A DNA stretch of 52,097 nucleotides from Bacteroidales bacterium (GCA_024401635.1 JAKSKP010000006.1:1-52097); one strand, 5' to 3'; shown: positions 8,421 to 18,082, counted from the stretch's first letter. Numbers and translations: made by a program. The notes: generated by a model from the letters alone, not told the origin.

Positions 8421-10344
8421 CGGCAAGAAGCCGGTAATCAGGAAGGTCACGCTGAACCTTTCCTGGTTGTATATCATACTCACCGGAGTCATCATCTGGA
8501 TGATGATGGGAGGGGGCAAGGGAGGCTCCAATCCCCAGAAGATAGAATGGGACGAAGTCAGGACCGCAATCAAGGCCGGCGACGTGCAGAAGATTGAGTT
8601 CGTGCGCAACGACTTCGAAGGTTCGGTGACCATCCGGCCTGACAGGCTTGGCAATTATGCAAGTTATTTCGGAGGCAATCTGCCCAGAAAATCCCCCCAC
8701 TTCGTATTCCTGGTCAGCCAGAGCTTCAATCCCGAGGAGGCTTTCGGGGCGTTGAACGAAGAACTTCCGGAGGATCAGCGGTTCAAGGTGGTCATGACCA
8801 CCAACACCCACGTATGGAACAACGTACTCGAGTGGATCCTTTTCCCCGTCATACTCATTCTGATGTGGGTGTTCATGTTCAGGGCGATGAACAGGGGAGC
8901 GGGAGGTCCTGGAGGACCCGGCGGCCCCGGTGGGATATTCTCCGTCGGACGTACGACTGGCAAGCTTGCCGACAAGAAGGACCAGAAGGTCACCTTCAAG
9001 GACGTGGCCGGCCTGTATGGAGCGAAGGAGGAGGTTATGGAGGTCGTTGATTTCCTCAAGAATCCCAAGAAATATACTTCGCTTGGCGGCAAGATTCCCA
9101 AAGGCGTGCTGCTCGTAGGCCCTCCGGGCACCGGCAAGACAATGCTGGCGAAGGCCGTTGCCGGTGAAGCCAATGTGCCTTTCTTCAGCATAAGCGGTTC
9201 GGATTTCGTGGAGATGTTCGTGGGCGTGGGAGCTTCCCGCGTACGCGACCTGTTCAGACAGGCCAAGGAGAAAGCGCCCTGCATCGTCTTCATCGACGAG
9301 ATAGACGCGGTCGGAAGAGCCCGGGGCAAGAACGTGGGCTTCTCTTCAAATGACGAGCGTGAGAACACTCTGAATCAGCTGCTTACCGAAATGGACGGCT
9401 TTGCGTCCAACAGCGGAGTCATAGTAATAGCGGCCACCAACAGGGCCGATATACTGGACCAGGCCCTTATGCGTGCAGGACGTTTCGACCGACAGATACA
9501 CGTGGATCTTCCCGACCTGAATGAACGCAAGGAAATATTCCAGGTGCACCTCAAGGGACTCAAACTCTCCGACGATTTCGACCTCGAATTCCTGGCAAAG
9601 CATACCCCCGGCTTCAGCGGAGCCGATATCGCCAATGTCTGCAATGAAGCGGCCCTTGTGGCAGCCCGTGGGGACAAGAAATCCATCGAGAAACAGGACT
9701 TCCTGGATGCCGTTGACCGCATCATCGGAGGTCTGGAGAAGAAAGGCAAGATAATCACGTCCCGGGAAAAGAAGAGCATAGCATATCACGAGGCCGGTCA
9801 CGCCACCGTCAGCTGGCTGCTTCCCCACGCCAATCCTCTGTTCAAGGTGACCATCGTACCGAGGGGCAGCGCCCTTGGTGCAGCCTGGTATCTTCCGGAG
9901 GAACACGTGCTGATGACCAAGGAACAGATGCTGGACGAGATGTGCAGTCTCATAGGCGGCAGGGTGGCCGAGGAACTGGTCAGCGGCACCATATCGTCAG
10001 GAGCCCTGAACGATCTGGAGAGGCTGACGAAGATGGCATACGGAATGGTAAGCTATTACGGTATGTCAGGCAAGGTCGGCAACTTGAGTTTCTATGATTC
10101 CACAGGTTCACGTGGATATGAGCTCACAAAGCCTTATTCCGAAAAGACGGCGGAACTTATAGACCAGGAGGTCAGGAATATCATATCCGACGTACACGAC
10201 CGTGCGAAGAAGTTGCTCGAGGACAATCGTGACGGTTTCACATCCCTTGCCGAGAAACTCCTGGAGGAGGAAGTTATATTCGCCGATGATATGGAAGCGA
10301 TATTCGGCCCCAAAACTACTGATAAGGATGAACACGCTTTGTAA
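8401..10344 (+). CDS. ftsH: ATP-dependent zinc metalloprotease FtsH
   Basis: 647 residues from ATG at 8401 ([10 protein letters not shown]); a longer in-frame start would read deep into rsfS. Two membrane helices (about 18-36 and 139-160) bracket a small extracytoplasmic domain. A Gly-Pro-rich linker (repeated GGP) follows. The AAA+ module has Walker A GPPGTGKT (about 240-247), Walker [11 protein letters not shown] and the second region of homology ending [10 protein letters not shown]; the protease has HEAGH at 463-467 and the third zinc ligand in the LNDLERLT segment. FtsH degrades misfolded membrane proteins and regulators. It overlaps rsfS by 20 and cdsA by 17 bases, so the three are translationally coupled. 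Confidence 0.97.
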   Translation: MAKKKSNGKKPVIRKVTLNLSWLYIILTGVIIWMMMGGGKGGSNPQKIEWDEVRTAIKAGDVQKIEFVRNDFEGSVTIRPDRLGNYASYFGGNLPRKSPHFVFLVSQSFNPEEAFGALNEELPEDQRFKVVMTTNTHVWNNVLEWILFPVILILMWVFMFRAMNRGAGGPGGPGGPGGIFSVGRTTGKLADKKDQKVTFKDVAGLYGAKEEVMEVVDFLKNPKKYTSLGGKIPKGVLLVGPPGTGKTMLAKAVAGEANVPFFSISGSDFVEMFVGVGASRVRDLFRQAKEKAPCIVFIDEIDAVGRARGKNVGFSSNDERENTLNQLLTEMDGFASNSGVIVIAATNRADILDQALMRAGRFDRQIHVDLPDLNERKEIFQVHLKGLKLSDDFDLEFLAKHTPGFSGADIANVCNEAALVAARGDKKSIEKQDFLDAVDRIIGGLEKKGKIITSREKKSIAYHEAGHATVSWLLPHANPLFKVTIVPRGSALGAAWYLPEEHVLMTKEQMLDEMCSLIGGRVAEELVSGTISSGALNDLERLTKMAYGMVSYYGMSGKVGNLSFYDSTGSRGYELTKPYSEKTAELIDQEVRNIISDVHDRAKKLLEDNRDGFTSLAEKLLEEEVIFADDMEAIFGPKTTDKDEHAL

Positions 10345-11188
10345 AAGAACCATTTCCGGAGCCGTCTACCTGATTGTCCTGGTAGGCTGCATTCTGCTCG
10401 GCAAATTCTCTTTCCTGGCCGTTATGCTCCTGTTCTGCGGCGTAATGCTGCACGAATTCATGAAAATGACTATGGGCGACGAGTACAAGGTGTCCCAGAC
10501 GCTCACCATCATTACCGGCATTTCCTATTTCTCCCTGCTGTGGGCCGTAAGGGCCTTCCCGCAGATAACTGCCGAGTTCGTCTATCTCGCCATAATACCA
10601 CTTATGGCCGTTATGATTAACTCATTGTACGTTAAGGACAAGGGGGATTTCGGCAAGTTCGCCAACGTCTATACCGCATTGTTCTACATAGCCATCCCGA
10701 TGAGTATAAACATATTTCTCGTAATGGACAAGTTCGGGGAGTACAGCGGCTGGCTGCTGATATGTTTCTTCATCATAATATGGTGCTCGGACATAGGCGC
10801 TTATATTTTCGGTATGGCTTTCGGGCAGAAGATAGGCGGCAAACTGTTTCCCAGCATTTCTCCGAAGAAATCCTGGGTCGGCTTCTGGGGCGGCTTTGCC
10901 CTTGCCATCATTGCTTCCGTCGTAATGTACTTTACGGGGCTTTGGCAATACGCGGGGCTGGAGGAGTTTACATTGGGTCATGCGGTTGCGCTGGCCGGCC
11001 TTATGGACGTGGCGGGCGTATACGGCGACCTGTTCGAGTCCCAATGGAAACGCCACTATGAAGTCAAGGACTCCGGCAACATCATACCCGGACATGGAGG
11101 GCTGCTCGACCGTCTGGACTCCACGATTTTCGCCGTTCCCATCGGAGTGTTGTACCTTTCACTGTTCAAATACATAACCACCTTATGA
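10328..11188 (+). CDS. cdsA: Phosphatidate cytidylyltransferase
   Basis: 286 residues from ATG at 10328, overlapping the end of ftsH; an upstream in-frame start would lie far inside ftsH. About seven hydrophobic helices are visible. The C-terminal CDP-diglyceride synthetase signature is clear: SPKKSWVGFWGG, then DVAGVYGDLFES and the KD(S)...PGHGGLLDRLDS motif. The enzyme makes CDP-diacylglycerol from phosphatidate and CTP at the inner membrane, the precursor for phosphatidylserine and then phosphatidylethanolamine. The next gene, psd, overlaps it by 4 bases (ATGA), which puts two steps of the same pathway together. Confidence 0.95.
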   Translation: MNTLCKRTISGAVYLIVLVGCILLGKFSFLAVMLLFCGVMLHEFMKMTMGDEYKVSQTLTIITGISYFSLLWAVRAFPQITAEFVYLAIIPLMAVMINSLYVKDKGDFGKFANVYTALFYIAIPMSINIFLVMDKFGEYSGWLLICFFIIIWCSDIGAYIFGMAFGQKIGGKLFPSISPKKSWVGFWGGFALAIIASVVMYFTGLWQYAGLEEFTLGHAVALAGLMDVAGVYGDLFESQWKRHYEVKDSGNIIPGHGGLLDRLDSTIFAVPIGVLYLSLFKYITTL

Positions 11189-11865
11189 AAATTCAGAAAG
11201 ACAGCAGAGGGACAGTATATGCGGTAAGCGGTGCCTGCCTCGTTGCGATGGCGCTGGTGCTGACGTATGTGAACAACCTCGCAATCTCCATTCCTCTTTC
11301 AGCAGTGTTCCTGTGGTGCACCTGGTTCATCATATTTTTCTTCAGGGTCCCCGAGAGGGTGAGGCCGGAGGGCGAGGGGCTTGTGACGTCCGTTGCGGAC
11401 GGCAAGGTCGTAATAGTGGAGAAGGTGTTCGAGAAGGAATATCTCAAGAGGGACTGCATACAGGTGTCGGTATATATGAACTTCTTCAACGTTCATACCA
11501 ATTTCTGGCCCTTTGACGGCATAGTTACCTACTATAAATATCATCCCGGCAAGTACCTGCTCGCATTCCTTCCCAAATCATCCGAACTCAACGAGCACGC
11601 AAGCGCTGCGGTAAGATACGGGGACTCAGGCTATTCAGGAGCCGGAGCGGGGACAGAAATACTGTTCAAGCAGATTGCCGGTACCTTCGCCCGCCGTATA
11701 GTGAATTACGCCCACGTGGGGGATTCGTTCGAGGGCGGCGATCAGTGCGGAGTCATTAAGTTCGGAAGCCGTCTGGATATCTTCCTTCCCCTCGACGCAG
11801 AGATATGCGTAAAGGTCGGCGATAAGGTGGAATCTGTAAGTTCCATCATAGCAAAGTTGAAATAA
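11185..11865 (+). CDS. psd: Phosphatidylserine decarboxylase (short, pyruvoyl type)
   Basis: 226 residues with two N-terminal hydrophobic segments (about 13-50). The short-family features are DGKVV, the central NVHTNFWPFDG stretch, and GVIKFGSRLDIFLP near the C-terminus, where Ser in the GS pair is the self-cleavage site that becomes the pyruvoyl cofactor. The length fits the archaeal/Bacteroidota short class rather than the 320-residue E. coli class. It converts phosphatidylserine to phosphatidylethanolamine, directly downstream of cdsA chemistry. Last gene of the operon. Confidence 0.93.
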   Translation: MKIQKDSRGTVYAVSGACLVAMALVLTYVNNLAISIPLSAVFLWCTWFIIFFFRVPERVRPEGEGLVTSVADGKVVIVEKVFEKEYLKRDCIQVSVYMNFFNVHTNFWPFDGIVTYYKYHPGKYLLAFLPKSSELNEHASAAVRYGDSGYSGAGAGTEILFKQIAGTFARRIVNYAHVGDSFEGGDQCGVIKFGSRLDIFLPLDAEICVKVGDKVESVSSIIAKLK

Positions 11866-11899
11866 TCAGGTGATTAGATGATTTTTTCGGCCAAAAATT

Positions 11900-11928
11900 T
11901 TGTTATTATATAATTTTTCCTAACTTTG
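11900..11928 (+). promoter_or_regulatory. Promoter of hc1
   Basis: TTG (11900-11902), an 18-base gap, then TAACTTTG (11921-11928); the -7 box is exact. The leader to the ATG is 37 bases. Confidence 0.6.
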
Positions 11929-11965
11929 TTAGGTGTAAAAAATAAACCTTTTAATAATTATTAAA

Positions 11966-12139
11966 ATGAAAAAATTAGTTAAACAGATTGACGAGCTGTT
12001 CGCAGCTATCTCAGTTGATGCCAACAAAGCCGTTGCCGGTAACAAAACCGCTGGTGCACGCGCTCGCAAGGCTTCTATCGAACTCGAGAAAGTTCTCAAA
12101 GAATTCCGCAAAGTTTCTATCGCTGAAGCTAAGAAGTAG
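11966..12139 (+). CDS. Histone H1-like protein Hc1
   Basis: A 57-residue gene: it starts MKKLVKQIDELFAA, has the Ala/Lys/Arg-rich centre AGNKTAGARARKASIE and ends LKEFRKVSIAEAKK. This is the Bacteroidota Hc1 family, a small basic DNA-binding protein related to the C-terminal-type histones of Chlamydia, thought to compact the nucleoid. Codons are strongly biased (GTT, GCT, AAA), unlike the neighbours, which suggests high expression. It has its own promoter and a 37-base leader, and ends 10 bases from the convergent ispG. Easily missed because of its size. Confidence 0.85.
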   Translation: MKKLVKQIDELFAAISVDANKAVAGNKTAGARARKASIELEKVLKEFRKVSIAEAKK

Positions 12140-12149
12140 TCTTTGACAG

Positions 12150-13415
12150 TTATTCTGATTTAATCAGAGATAAGAGCTTGTCTATTGCCTGTTCCTCAGG
12201 GACGTGGCGGAAGACAGGCTCTTTTCCTTTGTATATGGATACAAGTCCGCGTCCCTCGCCGACGTATCCGTAGTCCGCATCGGCCATCTCGCCCGGGCCG
12301 TTGACTATACAGCCCATAACGGCAATACAGACGTTTTTTCCCGCAGCGGCCGTGGCTTGCTTCACCTGTTCGAAGGTGCGTTCCAGGCTGAACATCGTGC
12401 GTCCGCATCCGGGACAGGCCACATATTCGGGACGGTAGAATCTTCTGCGGCAGGCCTGAAGCAGTTCGTCTTTCAGATATTTGTCTTTTTCCGGTCCGAA
12501 GGGACCGTTCAGGTCGATGTCGTCAATCTTCCTGTCGAGCAGGTCCCTGCCGCAGCGGCAGCTGACGCTGACAAGATATTTGTCCCACTGCGAAATGTCC
12601 ATCGCGAGAAGGCCAGCCTCACCTTTATCCATATACGCAGAGATTGCCCTGCCGAAAGGAATCTCGTTCACGGGGTCCTCGGTCAGCGAAACCCTTATGG
12701 TGTCTCCTATGCCTTCGGACAGAAGCGTGGATATGCCCACGGCCGATTTTATCCTTGCCGCATCTCCGTTTCCCGCTTCCGTGACTCCCAGATGGGTAGG
12801 GAAGATGATGCCGCGGCTTTCCATCTCTTTGTGCAGTATGCGGTATGCTTCCACCATTACCACAACGTTGGAAGCCTTCAGGGAAATCACAACGTTATGG
12901 AAATCCTCTTCGATGCACATGTCGACCCATTCCATCGCAGCCTTGGCCATACCTTCCGGACTGTTGCCGTAAGTTTCGGTGATACGGGCTCCAAGGGAGC
13001 CGTGATTGACTCCAATTCGTATGGCAGTGCCGTACTCCTTGCATATTGCGATAAGCTTCCTGAAGTCTTCGCAGGCCTTTTGATGTGAACGGTTGAAATT
13101 GCCGGGGTTCACCCTGACTTTCTCCACGACCCTGGCTGCGGCAAGGGCAACGTCACTGCGGAAATGTATGTCGGCGACCAGGGGAGTGTCTATGCCTTCC
13201 GCACGCAACTTGTCGTGAATCTTCGAGATGGCCTCCACCTCGGCCATGCCCTGGACGGTAAGGCGTATAATGTCCGCGCCCGCATGTGCCATACTAACGC
13301 ATTGGGCGAATGATGCTTCTATGTCAGCCGTATGTGTGTTGCACATCGTCTGTACGGCAATGGGATTGCCCCCGCCGATGCAGACCTTACCTATTTTCGC
13401 CGTTATTGTCTTCAT
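12150..13415 (-). CDS. ispG: 4-hydroxy-3-methylbut-2-enyl diphosphate synthase (compact form)
   Basis: 421 residues from ATG at 13415 (MKTITAKIGKVCIGGGNPI); longer frames reach into porT with Arg-rich non-family sequence. The TIM-barrel half has ADIHF, KVRVNPGN, RIGVNHGSL and GNSPEGMA. The 4Fe-4S half has CPGC (with the following GRTMF) and VMGCIVNGPGE, giving three Cys and the Glu ligand. The enzyme makes HMBPP in the MEP isoprenoid pathway using reduced ferredoxin or flavodoxin. Bacteroidota usually have a long form (about 600 residues or more) with an extra middle domain; here only about 70 residues separate the barrel (IRVSLTEDP) from CPGC, so that domain is nearly gone. Last gene of the ligA operon; overlaps porT by 29 bases. 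Confidence 0.92.
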   Translation of the reverse strand: MKTITAKIGKVCIGGGNPIAVQTMCNTHTADIEASFAQCVSMAHAGADIIRLTVQGMAEVEAISKIHDKLRAEGIDTPLVADIHFRSDVALAAARVVEKVRVNPGNFNRSHQKACEDFRKLIAICKEYGTAIRIGVNHGSLGARITETYGNSPEGMAKAAMEWVDMCIEEDFHNVVISLKASNVVVMVEAYRILHKEMESRGIIFPTHLGVTEAGNGDAARIKSAVGISTLLSEGIGDTIRVSLTEDPVNEIPFGRAISAYMDKGEAGLLAMDISQWDKYLVSVSCRCGRDLLDRKIDDIDLNGPFGPEKDKYLKDELLQACRRRFYRPEYVACPGCGRTMFSLERTFEQVKQATAAAGKNVCIAVMGCIVNGPGEMADADYGYVGEGRGLVSIYKGKEPVFRHVPEEQAIDKLLSLIKSE

Positions 13416-14331
13416 TTGTTTCCGCCGTCGTTTCTGCGGTCGTTTCCGCTTCCTTAACCGTTGATTTTTCCTCAGCCTGCTTGAGCATCCTGATGACTTC
13501 CTCGCGGGCGTCCCTGCGAAGCGATGCCTTCGAACGGCCCACACGTTTCGTGAGCTGATAGTGTACTCCGAGCTGAACCACTATGTTGGTGGGATATGTC
13601 CATCTGTAATAATATTTGGACATCTCGTCGTGCTCCAGGGTGCGTGCATTCACGTTTGGCTGATGAAGATTGCTCCAGGAGTATTTGTAATAGCACATCA
13701 GATGAATCTCTATCGGATCGAAGACAAAGGCCAGACCGGCGCCGCCCTTGATGCCGTAGTCCCACCTGTTCTCGTTGGGATGGAAGCTGTCGCTGTATTT
13801 GCGGGTTTCCTGAGGGATGTTGTCCTTATACTCCCTGTGTATCTTCCACCTGTAGCCTCCGTATATTCCGACGTTGGCCATAAGTTTCATCTTCCAGAAG
13901 TCGAAATGCAGGTGGGCCATCACCGGAAGCTCCAGAGTCTGCATCGTGGCCTTGTACGCTCCCAGTATATTGTCGGTGATCTCGCTGTCATCCTTGCTCT
14001 CCTTGAACTTGTATCCCTCCTGGGTGTACAGCAGACTGGCCTGAAAGCCGAAATAGGGCATATAGCCGAAAAGCTTGCCGTATCTCGTATAGGTAACGCC
14101 CACGTTAACGGGAAGCATGAACATCTCGGAGTTGCGCACGGGGTTGAAACTCGGATTTGTCAGGTTCACGCCATAGACCACACCAAGCATGCTGTAATCG
14201 TTGATGACCTTGTATCTTTCCAGAAGCTGCACCGTATCGATGACGGCAACTGTGGAGTCAGTCTGCTGCGCCGGAAGGGTGGCAGCGGACAACAGCATGG
14301 TCAGCGCGCATATGAGCAGTCTTTTTGTCAT
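13387..14331 (-). CDS. PorT-like outer-membrane beta-barrel protein
   Basis: 314 residues. Signal peptide at residues 1-21 (ending TLPAQ), then alternating beta-strands rich in Tyr/Gly/Trp (YMPYFGFQASLLYT, LMANVGIYGGYRW, GIKGGAGLAFVF) and the terminal VVQLGVHYQL. This fits the PorT/OMP_b-brl_2 family; PorT itself is needed for type IX secretion in Porphyromonas. After the barrel comes an unusual charged tail (about residues 275-314) of Arg/Lys followed by Glu/Thr/Asn repeats (TAETTAET), which would stick into the periplasm. PorT-family barrels are also found in species without type IX secretion, so the specific role is inference. Overlaps the lipoprotein gene by 4 bases and ispG by 29. Confidence 0.6.
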   Translation of the reverse strand: MTKRLLICALTMLLSAATLPAQQTDSTVAVIDTVQLLERYKVINDYSMLGVVYGVNLTNPSFNPVRNSEMFMLPVNVGVTYTRYGKLFGYMPYFGFQASLLYTQEGYKFKESKDDSEITDNILGAYKATMQTLELPVMAHLHFDFWKMKLMANVGIYGGYRWKIHREYKDNIPQETRKYSDSFHPNENRWDYGIKGGAGLAFVFDPIEIHLMCYYKYSWSNLHQPNVNARTLEHDEMSKYYYRWTYPTNIVVQLGVHYQLTKRVGRSKASLRRDAREEVIRMLKQAEEKSTVKEAETTAETTAETNEDNNGENR

Positions 14332-16124
14332 TTGAACAGGGCAGAGATGTCGACATCCTGGGAAAGTTCCACCGAAGAGAGCAGCGTAATCAGTATATTG
14401 CCGTCCTTGAGCTTGAAGAAACGTACGCTTTCGGGCTGTATATGCTTCAGAATGTCACCGGTATCGACCATATAGTTGCGGTTCTTGTCCTCGGTAATCC
14501 TGAAGCAGTATTTACCTTCCTTCAGGTAGGGAAAATCCAGGGTACAATCCTTTTCGATGGTGTAGCTGCGCAGTGTGCTGGAGCGTTTCTCGTTCATCAG
14601 GTCCACGATGTAGCGCGTTCCGTTCACACCTGTCACGTTCAGACTTATGGAACTCAGTTTCTCGTCGTCGGGGAGCTTTATCTTCACGACGCTGCTGTCG
14701 TTGTAATGGCCGTTGATATCCTTGAATTTCCTCCAGGGCACGGTAAGCTTGTATTCATAGCCGGGAAGGATCTTGCCTATATGCCTTATGCGGACCTTGC
14801 GTATGTCGAGTGTGTCCCTTTCAACGCTGTAATGGCCTGCTTCGGTTTTCTGGCGTGGATTGGTGACTTCGTACTTCAGGCTGTCGAAGGCTTCGGTGAC
14901 AAGAGGATAGTTGAACTCTATGCCTATGCCGTACTGTTCGAAGGTCTCGGGTGAGGAGACGGTCTTGAACACGGCGATGGTATCCTCGTGCTTGATGTCC
15001 TTGCGTGAACTCTTTCCAACCTGCCGTCCTTCCTTCGGCTTCACCAGCTTTATCTTTTCCTTGGTCTTTACCAGCACTCCGGTGCTGTCCGTCTTCATAT
15101 AGTCTATGTTCAGATGGAAGGTGTCCGGCTGCGGCTTGGGGTCGTTCACCCATATAACGAGCGAATCCCTGTTGATGTCGAACTGGGTGATAAGGTTCTT
15201 GTTGGCCACTCCCTTTATGTTCAGCTTGTTAACCTGGGCATAGGGGGCCATGAATGTCAGGTAGGATGTTCTGTCGTCCACGCGTACCTTGTTCACAAGC
15301 ATCTGTTTGCCGGGAACGCCCTTGAACATGTTCAGCTCGTAGTCAGTCTTGCGGGCCAGGCAGGCGGCCGTATCCAGCATATCGAACTTGTACAGTTCGT
15401 ATATTCCTTCCGCAACCTTGTGCTTTGGCCACACTATGCTGTCACAGAAAGCCACCTTTTCGGTCTCCGGATCATATTTGTTGTTTCCGTTGTCGTCCAC
15501 GATGGCATAGAGGCGGAAGCAGGTGTCCTGAATGTTGCGAAGGCAGAAGAAGCCCCACTGGTCCGTCTTCACGGCAGCATCCGGCCGATGGAGGAACAGG
15601 GCCGAATCCGCCTGGTCCTTGTAGAGCATTACGGTCGCTTCATTTACGGGATTGAGGGTGCTGCAGTCCTGTACCAGACCTGTAACGTACATCGAGTCGA
15701 TGCGTTCACCCGTGCTGAAGGTCAGAGCATAGCCGGGGAAGGGGTTCCCTTCGTTGTTGTCGACCACGGCACCGGTGATATCTATGGTGTAGGTGGTGTT
15801 GGGGAGCAGGTCCTCTTCGAACGAGACGATTACCGACTTGCCCTTTATCCTTGCCTTCAGAGGCTTCTCCTGGGGAGGGGAGAGATATATGCTCTTCTGG
15901 TCCTTGATTTTCACGTATTCGTTGAACTTGAACATTATCTCCGTCTTGTGGACAGGTACGTTGAGCGTTCCAGGCAGGGGGAACACGTCCAGCAGAACAG
16001 GAGGTATAGTGTCCTTGGGACCACCTGTAGGAGCCTGCGTGGTATTGGCGCAGGAATGCGAGAAAAAGAGGCTCGCAAGCACGACGGCAGCCGGAAGCAG
16101 GGGTATGAGGGATTTGATTTTCAT
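14328..16124 (-). CDS. Ig-like-domain lipoprotein (Big_5)
   Basis: 598 residues. Hydrophobic signal followed by Cys26 in FFSHSC-AN gives a likely lipoprotein. Residues about 38-135 (DTIPPVLLDVFPLPGTLNVP through TITGAVVDNNEGNPF...TFSTG) are a Bacterial Ig-like Big_5 domain, a fold common in Bacteroidota surface proteins. Next is a carboxypeptidase-regulatory-like segment (about 145-220, VTGLVQD...DQWGFFCLRNI, with DDNGNNKYDPETE). The remainder is beta-rich without recognised motifs and ends with a second DKNRNYMVDTGD stretch. Function unknown; widely conserved as a single-copy gene in Bacteroidales. Its ATG overlaps the rel stop by one base and its end overlaps porT. Confidence 0.7.
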   Translation of the reverse strand: MKIKSLIPLLPAAVVLASLFFSHSCANTTQAPTGGPKDTIPPVLLDVFPLPGTLNVPVHKTEIMFKFNEYVKIKDQKSIYLSPPQEKPLKARIKGKSVIVSFEEDLLPNTTYTIDITGAVVDNNEGNPFPGYALTFSTGERIDSMYVTGLVQDCSTLNPVNEATVMLYKDQADSALFLHRPDAAVKTDQWGFFCLRNIQDTCFRLYAIVDDNGNNKYDPETEKVAFCDSIVWPKHKVAEGIYELYKFDMLDTAACLARKTDYELNMFKGVPGKQMLVNKVRVDDRTSYLTFMAPYAQVNKLNIKGVANKNLITQFDINRDSLVIWVNDPKPQPDTFHLNIDYMKTDSTGVLVKTKEKIKLVKPKEGRQVGKSSRKDIKHEDTIAVFKTVSSPETFEQYGIGIEFNYPLVTEAFDSLKYEVTNPRQKTEAGHYSVERDTLDIRKVRIRHIGKILPGYEYKLTVPWRKFKDINGHYNDSSVVKIKLPDDEKLSSISLNVTGVNGTRYIVDLMNEKRSSTLRSYTIEKDCTLDFPYLKEGKYCFRITEDKNRNYMVDTGDILKHIQPESVRFFKLKDGNILITLLSSVELSQDVDISALFK

Positions 16125-18082
16125 TACAGTTCTGTCCTGCTTACCTTTTGAATTCCATCTATTTCAGAGAGCAGTTTGATCACTGAGTCCAGAGTTTCGG
16201 TATCGTGGACCCATATGTCCAGATAACCTTCGAACAGGCCGTTGTTAGCGCTGATGTTCACGCTCTTGAAGCTTATCTTGTTCTCCTTGGAGATCTTTCC
16301 GCTTATCTCGTGCATCAGTCCCATCCTGTCTATGCCGCTCATCGACACCCTGACAGGGAATGTGGCGTAGGTGTCCACAATCCATTTCGGAGTTATTATC
16401 CTGTCTCCGAACTTGCTGGCTAGGGAATTGGCTTCAGGACAGGTTTTCTTGTGCACCTCTATCCTTCCGTCCTCCATCTTGAAACCAATCACGGGGTCGC
16501 CGGGAATGGGCTTGCAGCAGGAGGCTATTATATAATTGTTGTTCTGCACGAGTCCTTTGTCCTCCTTTATCCCGAAGAACTCTCCAACAGCGTTTATGGC
16601 CTGCCTGGTGGTCAGGAATTCCAACCATTCACGCTGGGGCCGCTGCGACATCGAGGTGATTATCTCCACCTGGTCGCCGCTCTTGAGGGTTGTGGAAAGA
16701 GGGGAGAGACGGTAGTTGATTTTCGCCGCTATGGCGTGACCGGCGCTATCGGCGTCCTGCTGATATGCGAAATCCAGCGCCGTGGCGCCTCTGGGTACGG
16801 ACAGCTGCCTGCTCTTGGCATCGAAGACTATTATGTCGCTCTCCACAAGGTCGTGGTGGATTATGTCCAGCATCTCCAGCGAATCGACGTCAGGGTTCTC
16901 TATGATGGCCTTGATGCGGGCAATCCATTTGTCCATCTGGCTTTCCTCGGTCTTGGGCTGCAGACGTTTGTAGTTCCAGTGGGCCGCAATACCCTTCTCG
17001 GCTATGTCATCCATCCTGTGCGAGCGTATCTGGACTTCTATGTTGGTGCGGTCAGGGGTTATCACGGTGAGATGCAGGGCCTCGTAGCCGTTGGGCTTCG
17101 GGTGCATTATCCAATCCCGCACCCTCTCCGGACGGTATTCGTATATGCCCGTTATCAGAGAGAAAATGCGGAAGCATTCGTTGCGTTCTCCCATCAGGTC
17201 CTGAGTGGTCGGCTCGAACACTATGCGCACCGCATAAAGGTCGCTGATCTCGTCGAAGGACACGTGCTTGAAATTGATCTTGTGCCAGATGGAATAGGGT
17301 GTCTTGACCCTTGTCTTTATGGTATATTCCAGTCCGCACTTGTCGAGAGCCTGCCGCACGGGGACAAGGAAGGCTTCTATCATCTTCTCCTTGTTGCCCC
17401 TGTTGTCGTTGATACGGGTTGTTATCTGATTGTAGGCATCAGGCTCCTTGAACCTGAGCCAGATGTTCTCCATCTCCGATTTGACGGTGTAAAGACCAAG
17501 CCTGTGGGCAAGAGGGATGAAGACATACATTGTCTCGGAAAGAATCTTGTCCCTCTTGTATTCGGGCATGAATTCTATGGTCCGGCAGTTGTGCAGCCTG
17601 TCGGCAAGCTTTATAAGCACCACGCGTGCATCATCGTTGAGGGTGAGCAGTATGCGGCGGAAGTTCTCGGCCTGGAGACTCTGCGTGGTCTTCTTGCTGT
17701 CCTCGTTGTCCAGCACGGTCTTTATCTTGGTGAGGCCGTCGACCAGCATTGCAATCTTGTGGCCGAAATGGTTCTCTATGTCCTCTACGGTGAACTCCGT
17801 ATCCTCCACCACGTCGTGAAGGAGCGCCGCACAGATGCTTTTGTGGCCCAGGCCTATCTCGCGCACCACAATCTTGGCAACGGCGATAGGGTGGAGCATA
17901 TAGGGCTCACCGCTGCGGCGTCTGACACCGTTGTGGGCTGAATTTGCGAACTCGAACGCCCTGCCCACCGTTTCCAACTGCTCGGGGTCCGTCACTCTCT
18001 TGCGCACCCATTCCATCAGCTCGGCATAGTCGCGCTGTATCAGATCGTAGTCGTTCTTTGTGAATTCCGTTACAGGCTTCAT
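16124..18082 (-). CDS. (p)ppGpp synthetase/hydrolase RelA/SpoT family
   Basis: 652 residues. The HD hydrolase is intact: LHPIAVAKI, LLHDVVEDT (HD pair) and KLADRLHNCRTI. The synthetase has TRVKTPYSIWHK, DLYAVRIVF, NGYEALH and EVQIRSHRMDDIAEKGIAAHW, so the protein should both make and break (p)ppGpp. TGS (about 390-450, ATALDFAYQ) and a C-terminal ACT domain follow. Most Bacteroidota Rel proteins are about 730-750 residues; here the region between TGS and ACT is shorter by some 80 residues, which suggests a reduced helical or zinc-finger part of the ribosome-sensing half. It sits in an operon with ligA, yihY, lipoprotein, porT and ispG, coupled by 4-base and 1-base overlaps. Confidence 0.92.
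   Translation of the reverse strand: MKPVTEFTKNDYDLIQRDYAELMEWVRKRVTDPEQLETVGRAFEFANSAHNGVRRRSGEPYMLHPIAVAKIVVREIGLGHKSICAALLHDVVEDTEFTVEDIENHFGHKIAMLVDGLTKIKTVLDNEDSKKTTQSLQAENFRRILLTLNDDARVVLIKLADRLHNCRTIEFMPEYKRDKILSETMYVFIPLAHRLGLYTVKSEMENIWLRFKEPDAYNQITTRINDNRGNKEKMIEAFLVPVRQALDKCGLEYTIKTRVKTPYSIWHKINFKHVSFDEISDLYAVRIVFEPTTQDLMGERNECFRIFSLITGIYEYRPERVRDWIMHPKPNGYEALHLTVITPDRTNIEVQIRSHRMDDIAEKGIAAHWNYKRLQPKTEESQMDKWIARIKAIIENPDVDSLEMLDIIHHDLVESDIIVFDAKSRQLSVPRGATALDFAYQQDADSAGHAIAAKINYRLSPLSTTLKSGDQVEIITSMSQRPQREWLEFLTTRQAINAVGEFFGIKEDKGLVQNNNYIIASCCKPIPGDPVIGFKMEDGRIEVHKKTCPEANSLASKFGDRIITPKWIVDTYATFPVRVSMSGIDRMGLMHEISGKISKENKISFKSVNISANNGLFEGYLDIWVHDTETLDSVIKLLSEIDGIQKVSRTEL

Noticed and set aside
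11866-11890. Weak hairpin after psd (AATCA ... TGATTTTTT)
   Set aside because: Only five AT pairs; too weak to call a terminator, though the T-run is suggestive.
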